From Micrococcales bacterium (GTDB lineage: Bacteria > Actinomycetota > Actinomycetes > S36-B12), in the NCBI GenBank assembly GCA_002694095.1, contig NZLD01000051.1, positions 1 through 21,513 of the forward strand: DNA of 21,513 nt, written 5' to 3'. A program made the position numbers and the translations under genes. This document shows positions 8,037-17,200 of this stretch, one piece after another; positions within the stretch are counted from its first letter, which is position 1, and each line of letters opens with the position of its first letter. The notes beneath the pieces were generated by a model. The model saw only the letters and a list, made by a program, of their open reading frames with translations. It did not search any database and was not told the origin of the DNA.

Positions 8037-8447
8037 ATGAAGTGGGACGAACCTCCTCTTTGGCCAGTGGCGGTGCCGAGTCTATCCGGATTTGCAGCAG
8101 CATGCATCCCATACGTGTTTCCAAACACTCCTCAGCTCGTGGGTGGCGAGCTGACAACTCCATTCATCCTCCTGGTGATCATGAGTCCACTTCTATACTT
8201 CTCTCCCGAGCCGACTGGGGGGAGGGCAGATCTAATACTAGGAGCCAACATTGGGATGTTCTTTGCATTTTTACCACAAGCAATATTCTTCGTTTGGTTC
8301 ATCATAGTCATCCTGCTTTGGCTGGCCCAGTCAATGTATGTCTGGAGGAGGAATTATCCAGCTTTCAGAATCGGGACTTGGATTGGATTAGGAGCAGTTT
8401 CTGGATTATTCATCGGTGGTCTGTTTGGACACCTCATCCTTGTCTGA
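8037..8447 (+). CDS. Small hydrophobic membrane protein of unknown function
   Basis: This 136-residue protein has about four hydrophobic segments: around residues 9-30, 42-55, 68-95 and 112-135, the last with a glycine-rich GLGAVSGLFIGGLFG pattern typical of packed helices. A short basic turn (WRRN) sits between the third and fourth helix. I do not recognise a family and no catalytic motif is visible. The start ATG at 8037 has neither a good ribosome site nor a clear TATA box. The last 42 bases overlap the 3' end of the convergent PAP2-family gene. A role linked to that neighbour is only a guess. Confidence 0.75.
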   Translation: MKWDEPPLWPVAVPSLSGFAAACIPYVFPNTPQLVGGELTTPFILLVIMSPLLYFSPEPTGGRADLILGANIGMFFAFLPQAIFFVWFIIVILLWLAQSMYVWRRNYPAFRIGTWIGLGAVSGLFIGGLFGHLILV

Positions 8448-9818
8448 CCAGATCATCCTCCCTACAACAAGTCCGCTTATCGCGAAAGATGGGACGGATG
8501 ACAAGACTCCGGTCCAGATGAGATCCCCATCCACGTACTCAATCGTGATCCTGACTTCGCCAATCCCATCGTCCCCTTGATTGGAAACCAGAACATAGTG
8601 TCCATCGGATAGGGAATTAGTCTCAACCTCTACCTGGTATGCCTCTCCCGGGGGAATGATTTGGATGTCCCGATCAGAGAATGCCGACCAGTCGATCCTC
8701 CCCCCTTTGGCATGCTCTTCGACCATGTCCCTGTGAATTACTAGAATCTGTACATCCTCTAGCCCAACATTTCTGGCCTCTACCTCTGCTGGGTGCCACA
8801 AACTGTGCACTTCGATGACGTCAAGGTTAACATCTCCGGGCCCAACTCTCATCGTAGGCTCATTTTCATCGGTTCCCGGACCATCTACGATGACAAATAC
8901 TAGGATCAGAGTCCCGATTACGGAGAATGCGACCGCAGTGTATGCAACATCCCTGGGAGGAGCGAGGGAGCGCAAACCGTCTTTTCTCAGATTCCTAATC
9001 TTGGGTTGGATGCCATGGGCGAAGAGAGCGCAAATTAGGGCCAGCATCACTCCTGGGATTACGTCCGAAATCCAGTGAATTCCAAGGTATTGTATGCTGA
9101 ACAAATAGATCGGGATATTTGCTGCCACGAAAAGGTCGAACTCCCTGTGGCGCCATTCCGCCATTTTGATTCCTAAGCTTCTAATGTGTAGCCGATTGAT
9201 TATCAATAGGCCAAGCGGGAGCCCAATATGCAGACTCGGGATGCCGTTGTCCAGTGGGTCTACTTCAGTGAAGAAAAATAGGTTCCACGACTCGTGGTAC
9301 ATGATAGCATCCATTCCAGGAATGAATGAGGATGTCACCTCGACGTTGAAAAATAGGTAAAGTGGGACTGCTAATAAGTAGATTATCGAGTAGTTCAGCA
9401 CTGCCTTGTCGGCCATGACCTCATCCCTGCAGAGGATGTAGTAAATCGGACTGAACCAGATAAGGAACAGGTAGACGAACAGGTAGTGGAAAGAAAGGAC
9501 ATCGCTAAGAATTTCGTTACGAAAACTCTGCTGGACCCAGAGAGTCAACTCTCCTTCGAATCCGTGAACGTAGTGTGTAAATCCTCCGACTCGAGGCTTT
9601 ATGGCCTCGTTGTGTTGGTCAATGAAGGCCTTGAATCCGTACATTATCAAATAAACAGAAATATGCCATTTGTACCCCTTTTCCTTGATTTCTTCCAGTA
9701 ATTCGGGTAGTGCGACCCTCATCTCAGGCTCATCCCTGGTTAGGATCCTCTGGATCGGAATGGTCAGCAGGAGTATCGCACCCATTACCGTCTCGTACGG
9801 TCCGAAGGGCCACTCCAT
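8406..9818 (-). CDS. PAP2-family membrane phosphatase/transferase with C-terminal extracytoplasmic domain
   Basis: This is a 470-residue multipass membrane protein. The first 275 residues resemble the PAP2_3 group, which includes inositol phosphorylceramide synthases and lipid phosphatases. The core motifs are PSLH (194-197) with H197 and the GIHWISDVIPG motif with H248 and D252, giving the usual His/His/Asp arrangement for lipid phosphate chemistry at the outer membrane face. A helix at about 292-312 is followed by a roughly 120-residue beta-rich domain (about 313-435) and a last hydrophobic segment near 437-455, so that domain probably sits outside the cell. Substrate unknown; lipid phosphate hydrolysis or polar head-group transfer are the likely choices. 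A TTG at 9866 would add 16 residues; the ATG at 9818 is preferred. Its end overlaps the convergent membrane gene by 42 bases. Confidence 0.82.
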   Translation of the reverse strand: MEWPFGPYETVMGAILLLTIPIQRILTRDEPEMRVALPELLEEIKEKGYKWHISVYLIMYGFKAFIDQHNEAIKPRVGGFTHYVHGFEGELTLWVQQSFRNEILSDVLSFHYLFVYLFLIWFSPIYYILCRDEVMADKAVLNYSIIYLLAVPLYLFFNVEVTSSFIPGMDAIMYHESWNLFFFTEVDPLDNGIPSLHIGLPLGLLIINRLHIRSLGIKMAEWRHREFDLFVAANIPIYLFSIQYLGIHWISDVIPGVMLALICALFAHGIQPKIRNLRKDGLRSLAPPRDVAYTAVAFSVIGTLILVFVIVDGPGTDENEPTMRVGPGDVNLDVIEVHSLWHPAEVEARNVGLEDVQILVIHRDMVEEHAKGGRIDWSAFSDRDIQIIPPGEAYQVEVETNSLSDGHYVLVSNQGDDGIGEVRITIEYVDGDLIWTGVLSSVPSFAISGLVVGRMIWSDKDEVSKQTTDE

Positions 9819-9924
9819 GGACGAACCGCCTACAATCGAGTCATGAAACTTACAGTCGCTGAGCAATCCCCCCCGTCATTACTAGGTCCCCAATCCATAA
9901 GTCGAGATACTCGAGGCGGATTGC

Positions 9925-10389
9925 ATGGATGGGCACCTCCTCTGGTTATCTCAGTGCGAAGAAATAGGCTTCACACCGCACCCGCGCAAGTACGAGGACG
10001 GGACTCGAACGTCACAAGACGCTGCAGATCAACTGGGATGCGAAGTAGCGCATATCGCCAAGTCGATAGTATTCAGCGGAGAGGAAGGAGCCGTAATAGT
10101 GATTACATCAGGATCCAACAAGGTAGAAAGAAAGAGGAAACTGAAGCGAATACTCGGGTTCAAGCCAGGAATGGCTTCTCCTGACTACGTTCTCGAAAAC
10201 ACCGGTTACGCTGTGGGTGGGGTCCCGCCATTTGGACACACATGCCCCGTTACAGTACTGATGGACGAGGACCTGATGCAATACGACTTGGTTTGGGGCG
10301 CGGCGGGGACTCCTCAGACAGTTTTCCCTATCGCGCCTGAGAAACTCAGAGAAGTATCCGGAGCCAAGCTAGGAGACGTGAAGCAGTAG
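9925..10389 (+). CDS. YbaK-type aminoacyl-tRNA deacylase
   Basis: This is a 154-residue single-domain protein of the YbaK/ProX tRNA-editing family, which hydrolyses wrongly charged aminoacyl-tRNAs in trans. The start TRTSQDAADQLGCEVAHIAK (about 27-46) and the conserved Lys at 46 in AKSIVF match the family; GGVPPFGH (about 97-104) is its glycine signature, and WGAAGTPQTVFPI is the usual C-terminal strand pattern. Which amino acid it removes cannot be told. The ATG at 9925 is the only start after the in-frame stop at 9898. The next gene begins on the base after its TAG stop, so the two are translationally linked. The 106 bases between this start and the divergent PAP2 gene hold both promoters but no clear box for this gene. 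Confidence 0.9.
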   Translation: MDGHLLWLSQCEEIGFTPHPRKYEDGTRTSQDAADQLGCEVAHIAKSIVFSGEEGAVIVITSGSNKVERKRKLKRILGFKPGMASPDYVLENTGYAVGGVPPFGHTCPVTVLMDEDLMQYDLVWGAAGTPQTVFPIAPEKLREVSGAKLGDVKQ

Positions 10390-11127
10390 ATGGCGGGTGC
10401 GGTTTTCGAGCTCATTGCTGCTGCTTCCCGATTGAGGGATGGTTCCCAATCGATAGCTACGAGGATGGTCTCAGAAGGAGTCGCCGATCTAGTTTACAAC
10501 CCCCTCAATTACGCATGGAATGTGCACGAGGAGTTCATTCGGAGGACTGGTGGGAGTGGCGCGAAGTGCATTCTGCTAGGGATGAACCCAGGCCCACATG
10601 GGATGGGCCAAATGGGAATCCCCTTCGCAGCAACATCAGTCGTTAGAGACTTGATTGGTATTACTGGCATAAGCGTTGCAAAACCCGAGGTTATTCACCC
10701 TAGAAGGCCTGTAAACGGTCTAGAACACCCCAAGGAGGAGGTTTCTGGAACCAGACTGTGGGGGATGCTCGAACACAGATATGGGTCGATAGATAAGATA
10801 TCCAAAGAGATCTACGTAGTCAACCACTGCCCGTTAATGATTCTGAATGGCGACAGGGGGACCAACGTGACACCAAACAACATATCCGGAAAGTCAGTAG
10901 AAGAACTGATGGATATTTGCGATCAACACCTGAGGGAGGTGGTGGACGCGTTAGATGCAACAAAGGTAGTAGGCATCGGGAAGTATGCGGAGAACAGAGC
11001 AATTTCGGCCCTTTGTGGGCTTGGGGTTTCCGTAGAAACCTGCTGGCATCCCTCCCCGGCGTCCCCCTTGGCAAACAGGAATGGGGGTGCCGATTGGAGG
11101 GCAAACATCAGTAAGGTCTTACCTTGA
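10390..11127 (+). CDS. SMUG1-type single-strand-selective uracil-DNA glycosylase
   Basis: This is a 245-residue DNA repair enzyme of uracil-DNA glycosylase family 3 (SMUG1). It removes uracil from DNA to start base excision repair. Motif 1 GMNPGPHGMGQMGIPF (about 64-79) carries the Asn (N66) that positions water, VVNHCPL (about 143-149) holds the Asn that reads the base, and motif 2 HPSPASPLANR (220-230) contains the catalytic His and the DNA-intercalating loop. The region HPRRPVNGLEHPKEEVSG is also typical of SMUG1 rather than of families 1, 4 or 5. The residue after IPF is Ala rather than the Gly usual in SMUG1. It starts directly after the YbaK-type gene with no gap. Vertical origin is doubtful since SMUG1 is mainly known from animals and some bacteria. 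Confidence 0.92.
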   Translation: MAGAVFELIAAASRLRDGSQSIATRMVSEGVADLVYNPLNYAWNVHEEFIRRTGGSGAKCILLGMNPGPHGMGQMGIPFAATSVVRDLIGITGISVAKPEVIHPRRPVNGLEHPKEEVSGTRLWGMLEHRYGSIDKISKEIYVVNHCPLMILNGDRGTNVTPNNISGKSVEELMDICDQHLREVVDALDATKVVGIGKYAENRAISALCGLGVSVETCWHPSPASPLANRNGGADWRANISKVLP

Positions 11128-11129
11128 AG

Positions 11130-11143
11130 GTTGTTTTTGCAAC
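11130..11143 (+). terminator. Possible T-tract terminator after the glycosylase gene
   Basis: Three bases after the TGA of the glycosylase gene a four-base stem (GTTG/CAAC) frames a run of five T. Archaeal termination often uses T runs without strong hairpins. The stem is short, so this is weak evidence. Confidence 0.3.
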
Positions 11144-11164
11144 ACTTAATTCCCTAGACAACAG

Positions 11165-11170
11165 TTAAGA
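11165..11170 (+). promoter_or_regulatory. Putative TATA box for the acyl-CoA synthetase gene
   Basis: TTAAGA is centred 27 bases before the ATG at 11195, with no ribosome site between, as expected for a leaderless transcript. A second AT-rich stretch, TTAATT at 11146-11151, is about 46 bases upstream and less well placed. Confidence 0.4.
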
Positions 11171-11194
11171 CTCGACCTTATCTGAACGCATACT

Positions 11195-12985
11195 ATGACG
11201 TGGCCAACTTTACCACAAAAAATCCTTCAGAATGCCGAGGAGTTCGGAGAAAAACCAGCCCTTTCACAAAAAAAGGACTCAGGTGAATCTGAGACATTGA
11301 CGTGGTCTCAATACTCCGATTACGTGATGAGAATTTCTCGCTCACTGATAGCATTGGGACATGAAGAGGGAGACAGATTGAGCATATACAGTTTCAATAG
11401 GAAAGAGTGGTTTGCGTGCTATGCAGCCTCATATTTCACTAACGGGGCGGCCGTTGGGGTGTACCATACTTGTTCACCAGATGAAGTAGAGTGGATAGTC
11501 GGTAACTCAGGGTCAAAATTTGTTTTCGTTGGACATAACCCCCAGTGGGGCAGAGATCCGGAAAAGCTACCCAGAAATAGGCTCTCAAAGATCCTAGAAT
11601 CACTTCCAGAAGTGGAGCACGTAATTATGATGGAGGACGAGGAAATAATAGATCACCCCATTGCTATGTCTTGGGATGATTTCATGACCAAAGGAGATAC
11701 GATTGAAGAATCTGAAGTCAAAGACAGGATTTCCAATATCCAACCCGATTCTACAGCGTCCCTGATTTACACTTCAGGGACGACTGGGAATCCAAAAGGT
11801 GTCGAACTCACGCATCACAATTTCGCATTCATAACAAATCAAGTAGTCGACCTGATTGTGCCATTGGATCGTCATGATAATTACATTTCGTGGCTCCCTC
11901 AGGCACACTCATTCGGACAGGTTTGTGATAACCATGCTTTCACCGTCATGGGGCTTAATATGACCACTGTGCGGAATCCCCTGGACGTTATCGACTATGC
12001 AAAGGAAATACAACCGGACTTCTTCGTTGGCGTTCCCCGCATTTACGAGAAGGTCTATTCAAATGTCAAAGCCGCGATTGACTCCAAGCCGGTCATAAGA
12101 ATCGGGCTTAAGATACCTGGAATCAAGGGAGTTTTAGCAAAAGCAATCCGCAAAAAGGCCGGTTTCCTAAACTGCAAACACGCTATCACAGGGGCGGCCC
12201 CTATCAATCCAGAAATTATCCAATTGTTCCATTCGGTCGGCATCAATATCTACGAGGCATACGGTTTGACTGAAACCACCGCCGGTATGACATTCAATTG
12301 GAAGGGCAATAATAAGACAGGCTCAATTGGAGTTCCTTGTCCAGGTACAGAGGTCAGAGTCGAGGAAGACGGGGAGCTTTCCTTCAGGGGCGATAATATC
12401 ATGAAGGGTTACTACAAGAATCCCGAAGCCAACGCTGAGGTCTTTGATGGGGATTGGTTCAAGACCGGAGATCTCGGGAGAATTGATGGTGAAGGTTTTA
12501 TTCACATTACTGGTAGGAAGAAGGAAATCTATGTCCTATCCGGTGGGAAGAATGTTGCACCACTGGTCGTAGAGGAGACCATGAAGTCCATCCCCGTGAT
12601 CTCCCAAGTGTTCTTGGTCGGAGACGGCAGGAAATTCTGCAGTGCATTGGTAACCTTGGATGTCGGTGTTATATTGAGGGATAACCTAGGTATGAACCCG
12701 GATAAGGTCCCCAGGGACCCCATGGAACAAATCGAAGAACTCGAAAGAAGAGGGCACAAGCTTTCAGACTTCGTTGAGAGTGAAGAAGTAAGATCAGATA
12801 TAGAATCACAGATTTCGGAATTAAATAAGCGTTTCATGAATCCAGAACAAATAAAGAAATTTACAATTCTGCCGAGGGATCTGAACATCGACTCCGGGGA
12901 GTTGACTCCTACCCTGAAGATTCGAAGAAAACAAATTCGTGAGAACTGGGCCGATGAAATAGAGGCAATGTACTCCGAGGCATAG
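11195..12985 (+). CDS. Long-chain fatty acid-CoA ligase (AMP-forming)
   Basis: This is a 596-residue adenylate-forming enzyme that activates fatty acids to acyl-CoA using ATP. The AMP-binding loop YTSGTTGNPKGVELTH is at about 192-207, the YGLTETT motif near 356, and the hinge region TGDLGRIDGEGFIHITGRKKE near 426-446 with the catalytic Lys further on in the small C-terminal lid. The substrate tunnel blocks SWLPQAHSFGQ and VGVPRIYEKVYSNV place it with the long-chain (FadD15/bubblegum-like) group rather than with acetyl-CoA synthetases. It is a soluble or membrane-peripheral cytoplasmic enzyme feeding beta-oxidation or lipid use. The LysE-family gene follows after 12 bases. A minus-strand open frame covering its 3' end is a shadow. 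Confidence 0.94.
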   Translation: MTWPTLPQKILQNAEEFGEKPALSQKKDSGESETLTWSQYSDYVMRISRSLIALGHEEGDRLSIYSFNRKEWFACYAASYFTNGAAVGVYHTCSPDEVEWIVGNSGSKFVFVGHNPQWGRDPEKLPRNRLSKILESLPEVEHVIMMEDEEIIDHPIAMSWDDFMTKGDTIEESEVKDRISNIQPDSTASLIYTSGTTGNPKGVELTHHNFAFITNQVVDLIVPLDRHDNYISWLPQAHSFGQVCDNHAFTVMGLNMTTVRNPLDVIDYAKEIQPDFFVGVPRIYEKVYSNVKAAIDSKPVIRIGLKIPGIKGVLAKAIRKKAGFLNCKHAITGAAPINPEIIQLFHSVGINIYEAYGLTETTAGMTFNWKGNNKTGSIGVPCPGTEVRVEEDGELSFRGDNIMKGYYKNPEANAEVFDGDWFKTGDLGRIDGEGFIHITGRKKEIYVLSGGKNVAPLVVEETMKSIPVISQVFLVGDGRKFCSALVTLDVGVILRDNLGMNPDKVPRDPMEQIEELERRGHKLSDFVESEEVRSDIESQISELNKRFMNPEQIKKFTILPRDLNIDSGELTPTLKIRRKQIRENWADEIEAMYSEA

Positions 12986-12997
12986 ACGGTTTTCCCG

Positions 12998-13621
12998 ATG
13001 GAACTCGGTGCATGGGTCGCACTTGCCACGGTTTTCGCCCTTGGTGCCGTAAGCCCCGGGCCATCATTGGCTGTTGTGATTAGAAACACGGTGACTGGGG
13101 GCCGCAGTCAAGGGATTGCTACTGGATTAGGACACGGCCTCGGATTCGGAATCTATGCTTTCCTGGCCGCCGCTGGAATCGCAACCGCCCTGTCAACCAA
13201 TATGCACGTGGAACAGGCTTTGAAGTGGGGAGGAGCGGTCTTACTACTTTGGCTTGGAACGTCTTTCCTACGACATGCTCTTTCAGAGAAGGACACCATT
13301 CTTGATAGCGAAAGAAAGTATACATCTTCGGGTAAAATAGGTTTTTTTCAGGGATTTTCTATAGCCCTGCTAAACCCCAAGATTATGGCATGGATGCTCG
13401 CACTATACGCCCCTTTCATAGAAGCAGACCTCCAAATGAGGACTCTCATGGGGATGGGGCTTCTTGGGATGACTATTGATGGAGCATGGTACGTGACCGT
13501 GGCCATGACCCTCGCCACGGGGGAGAGAGTAGAGAGGCTGAAGTCCAACGCCCATCTGATCGACGGAGCCATGGGCGTCCTAATGTACCTGTTCGCGTAC
13601 ATCCTCGTCAGTGGTTTCTAG
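12998..13621 (+). CDS. LysE/RhtB-family amino-acid exporter
   Basis: This is a 207-residue inner membrane protein with about six hydrophobic segments, the usual size for the family. LysE/RhtB proteins export amino acids such as lysine, threonine or homoserine. The N-terminal signature is clear: GAVSPGPSLAVVIRNTVTGGRSQGIATGLGHG at about 16-47 holds the PGP motif followed by the glycine-rich loop, and the ALLNPKIMAWML motif of the second half is at about 123-134. The exported amino acid is unknown. It follows the acyl-CoA synthetase gene by 12 bases, so they are probably co-transcribed although no functional link is obvious. It ends two bases before the convergent membrane gene. Confidence 0.9.
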   Translation: MELGAWVALATVFALGAVSPGPSLAVVIRNTVTGGRSQGIATGLGHGLGFGIYAFLAAAGIATALSTNMHVEQALKWGGAVLLLWLGTSFLRHALSEKDTILDSERKYTSSGKIGFFQGFSIALLNPKIMAWMLALYAPFIEADLQMRTLMGMGLLGMTIDGAWYVTVAMTLATGERVERLKSNAHLIDGAMGVLMYLFAYILVSGF

Positions 13622-13623
13622 TT

Positions 13624-14091
13624 TCAGATGCCGCCGCTCCACATCAATACCATTGCGATAAATGCCAGGAACATAACAGCGGGGACACCTATCACAGTAG
13701 TCAGCATACCAATCGCGAAGTACTTGTTCCCCCTGGTAAAACTCCATACAATACCTGCAATCAAACCTACGGGCCAAACAAGAAAACTAGCCAGCATGAA
13801 CAAATCCTCTCCTGTGTCCGAGAGCCCGTTCGCAATTTCCATGAGTATAATTGAAGATATCCACATAGCAGCAGGAGCCAGAATCAGACCAACGAAGAAC
13901 CAGCCTACTTTGGAGCCATTGCCCTGTTCCCGGCGGGATACGATACCTAGTGCAACACCGTCACTCGCCTCTAGTGAAGAAACTCTCCCGCTTAGAATGG
14001 TTCCACCAGACTCCAGATTAGTAGTTTCACCTCCCCATGGATTCCCATCAGAAACCGAGGTTATTTCGACAGACTCTGGCCTCCCTTCCAC
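13624..14091 (-). CDS. Small membrane protein of unknown function
   Basis: This is a 155-residue protein with a hydrophilic N-terminal half (about 1-60, rich in Ser, Gly and Glu) and three hydrophobic segments at about 63-86, 97-115 and 125-152. I do not recognise a family. The opposite strand carries an open frame of the same length, but that frame translates to a proline/serine-rich product without organised segments, whereas this one gives well-formed membrane helices; the minus strand is therefore chosen. The start is a GTG at 14091 without a good ribosome site, so the N-terminus is uncertain. It converges on the LysE-family gene with two bases between the stops and is divergent from icmF. 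Confidence 0.68.
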   Translation of the reverse strand: MEGRPESVEITSVSDGNPWGGETTNLESGGTILSGRVSSLEASDGVALGIVSRREQGNGSKVGWFFVGLILAPAAMWISSIILMEIANGLSDTGEDLFMLASFLVWPVGLIAGIVWSFTRGNKYFAIGMLTTVIGVPAVMFLAFIAMVLMWSGGI

Positions 14092-14256
14092 TTAACTACG
14101 TAAACCACTTTCGTCTTGAACAATGCCCCGGAATTACTAGTTCCATGTTTTTTTGACAGTCAACGCATTCTTGTGGAATCGTGTTTTCGGGGTAGTGTGG
14201 CAAGTAGAGCGGATAGCGGCGAACTCGACTCTGTAATTCGGGCTCCAGGGGGAAAA
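14092..14256. promoter_or_regulatory. Divergent intergenic region upstream of icmF
   Basis: These 165 bases separate the GTG of the small membrane gene from the ATG of icmF and must hold both promoters. A run of seven T at 14148-14154 could end plus-strand read-through from the LysE side. TGTAATT at about 14232-14238 is the best TATA-like stretch but is a little close to the icmF start. AGGGGG at 14247-14252 is a ribosome site with a four-base gap to the ATG at 14257. An in-frame TTG at 14116 keeps the icmF frame open through most of the region, but the 47 extra codons show no domain. I see no riboswitch-like fold. Confidence 0.5.
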
Positions 14257-17200
14257 ATGCCCATCCGAGTAATTACCGCGGCAGCCATCTTCGATGGGCA
14301 CGATGCGGCCATCGGAATATTCCGAAGGATTCTACAGAGCCAAGGTTGTGAGGTTATCCATCTTGGGCACGATAGAGGTGCAGATGAGGTAGCACGCGCC
14401 GCTATACAGGAGGATGCGCATGCTGTAGCTATCACATCCTATCAGGGAGGGGCTGTCGAGATGTTCACACACACTAAAGAAATCCTGCAGAAAAAAGGTT
14501 TCGAGCACGTTTTCCTCTTTGGAGGGGGGGGCGGAACCATCCTGCCTAAAGAGATCGAACACCTCAAGGAGCAGGGGATTTCTAAGATTTATTCGCCGGA
14601 TGATGGCAGGGACCTCGGCCTAGTTGGGATGGTCAGGGACGCAATGACCAGCGCATCCGGCACAGACCTACTTGCAGAATCCAGATTCGACCAGATAACG
14701 GACCAAGTAGATGCAGACGATCATGCTGCAGTATCTCTCCTACTGACCATGGCAGAAAACTCACCTCCCGATCAATTCTCAGACAAATTATCCCAAGCAC
14801 GCTCCAGGGAAGTCGAAGCAGAGTGCCCCGTAGTGGGCATAACCGGAACAGGCGGGGCCGGGAAGTCGAGCCTGATGGATGAGGTCATGCTTAGAATCAG
14901 ACGAGACAATCCCGAAGCCAGGGTCGCACTGCTAGCAACCGATCCCACGAGGAAGAAGACTGGAGGTGCTCTACTTGGTGACAGGATTAGGATGAACTCC
15001 CTCTCAGACTCAAAGTTGTTCATGCGCTCCTTCGCGAGCCGGGGAAGTGGTCGAGAGATAGCCGAGTGCATAGATCGCGCCGTCGAGGTCTGTAAGGCAG
15101 TGGGTTTCGACTTGGTTTTGGTCGAGACCAGCGGGATAGGCCAAGGTAACGACGCGATAACAGAAGTCGCTGATACCTCGATATACGTAACAACAAGGGA
15201 GTACGGTGCCCCCAGCCAGTTGGAGAAGCTAGCCGCTCTAGATTTCGCTGATATCGTAGTTCTGAACAAGTTCGATAGGCCCGGGGCCGAGGACGCACTA
15301 AACGAGATTCGCAAGCAATTCCAGAGGAACAGGGAGGCATTTGGAGAAAGCCCGGAGTCAATGCCAGTGGTTCCCACGATTGCCAGCCAGTTCGCAGACG
15401 CGGGAGTCGATCGACTATGGGAGATGATGTCCTCACACCTGAACGAAATATTCGATACGGACTTCTCGGCAAGTGAGGCGCGACTGGGTCCAGACGGACT
15501 TCCTAGCCGCGACGCCCCTATTCCTCCCGAGCGTCAGGGATATCTGGCAGAAGTAGCTTCTACGGTGAGGGGTTATCACAAGAGGTCCGAGGACTTGGCC
15601 AAGGCAGTTAGACAAGTCCAGCAGTTAGAATCCGTGGCTACATTCCTCGACTCCTCGAAAAATCGGGGCAATCAAACTGCCTTGCTGGAGGAGGCGAGGG
15701 AGATACGCGAATCCTTGCCCGAATCTGCATGGGGGGCTCTGGAGGATTTCGAATCCATAGCAGACTCCTACAGATCCGGACAGGCAAGTTACACGGTTCG
15801 AGGAAAGGAAATCCCTGTAAAGACGACTCATGAGACAATTTCGGGTACTAGGGTGCCTAGGGTGGCCCTCCCTACAACGGAGGACTGGAGCGAGAAACTT
15901 CTGTGGATAAGCAAGGAGAACGTCCCGGGCTCCTTTCCCTTCACCGGAGGGGTCTTCCCGTTCAGGCGAGAGGATGAGCTTCCAGTCAGAATGTTCGCCG
16001 GCGAAGGCAGCGCAGAGAGGACCAACAAGCGTTACCACTTCCTATCCAAGGATCAGCCATTCAACCGCCTCTCGGTAGCATTCGACTCACCAAGCCTGTA
16101 CGGTAACGACCCCCAGGAGAGGTTGGACATTTTCGGGAAGGTCTGTGAGTCTGGCGTAAGCATCAGCACCGTAGACGAGATGGAGATGCTCTTCGACGGC
16201 TTCGACCTGTGCGCACCCAACACGTCAGTCAGCATGACAATCAATGGGAACTACTGGTGGCACCTAGCAGCGTTCTTCAGAGTTGCAATCAGGCAGCAGA
16301 CTAGGAAGTTCATCGATGAGAACGGAAGAGAGCCTAACGAGAAAGAGGCCTCGGAGATCAAGGCATACTCCCTATCGACAGTAAGGGGAACAGTTCAAGC
16401 CGACCAGTTGAAGGAAGCCATGGGCCAGAACACATTGGTCTTCAATCTGGACACCGCACTGAGGATGATGGGAGATGTGGCGGAATTCTATGTGGACAAT
16501 GAGGTCCGAAACCACTACTTCGTCAGCATCAGCGGATACCACATAGACGAGGCAGGTGCCAATCCAATAACTCAAGCAGCACTGACACTGTCAAATGGCC
16601 TAACTTACGTCGAGCTATTCAAGGCAAGGGGACTCGATCCAGACAAGTTCCTGAGGAACTTCTCATGGTTCTTCTCAAATGGAATGGATCCGGAGTATGC
16701 CGTAATAGGCAGGGTCTCGAGGAGGATATGGGCCATAGCCATGCGAGACCTATATGGGGTCGGGGAGAGTGGGCAGAAGCTCAAGTACCACATCCAGAGC
16801 AGCGGTAGATCCCTACATTCTCAGGAGTTCACATGGAATGATTACCGAACCACGCTACAGGCCCTCTATGCCCTTGCAGACAACGCGAACAGCCTCCACA
16901 CCAACAGCAGGGACGAGGCCTTCGGGACACCCACAGAAGATACAGTCAGGGATGCGGTGGCAATCCAATTAATACTGGCCAAGGAGTATGGCTGGCTCAG
17001 GAACGAGAACCCACTCCAAGGCTCATTCGTGGCCGACTACCTGACCGATGAGGTCGAGGAGAAGGTACTCAGGATCTTCGAGGAGATGCATAGCAGGGGA
17101 GGGGTGTTGGGTGCCTTGGAGGTCAATTATCAGAGAAATAGGATTCAGGACGAGGGGATGCTTTACGAGCACAGAAAGCATACTGGAGAAACTCCGATAG

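Noticed and set aside
12529..13089. A minus-strand open frame of 186 codons over the end of the acyl-CoA synthetase gene
   Set aside because: It lies opposite conserved motifs of two recognised genes and has no family features.
13628..14095. A plus-strand gene of 155 codons opposite the small membrane gene
   Set aside because: Its translation lacks organised segments while the minus strand gives clear membrane helices; it is treated as a shadow.
14116..14256. An N-terminal extension of icmF from the TTG at 14116
   Set aside because: The extra 47 residues show no domain, include a T7 run, and the ATG at 14257 has a well-placed ribosome site and starts the B12 domain directly.
14092..14256. 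A cobalamin riboswitch before icmF
   Set aside because: The gap is short, shared with a divergent gene, and I see no conserved B12-box or multi-stem arrangement.
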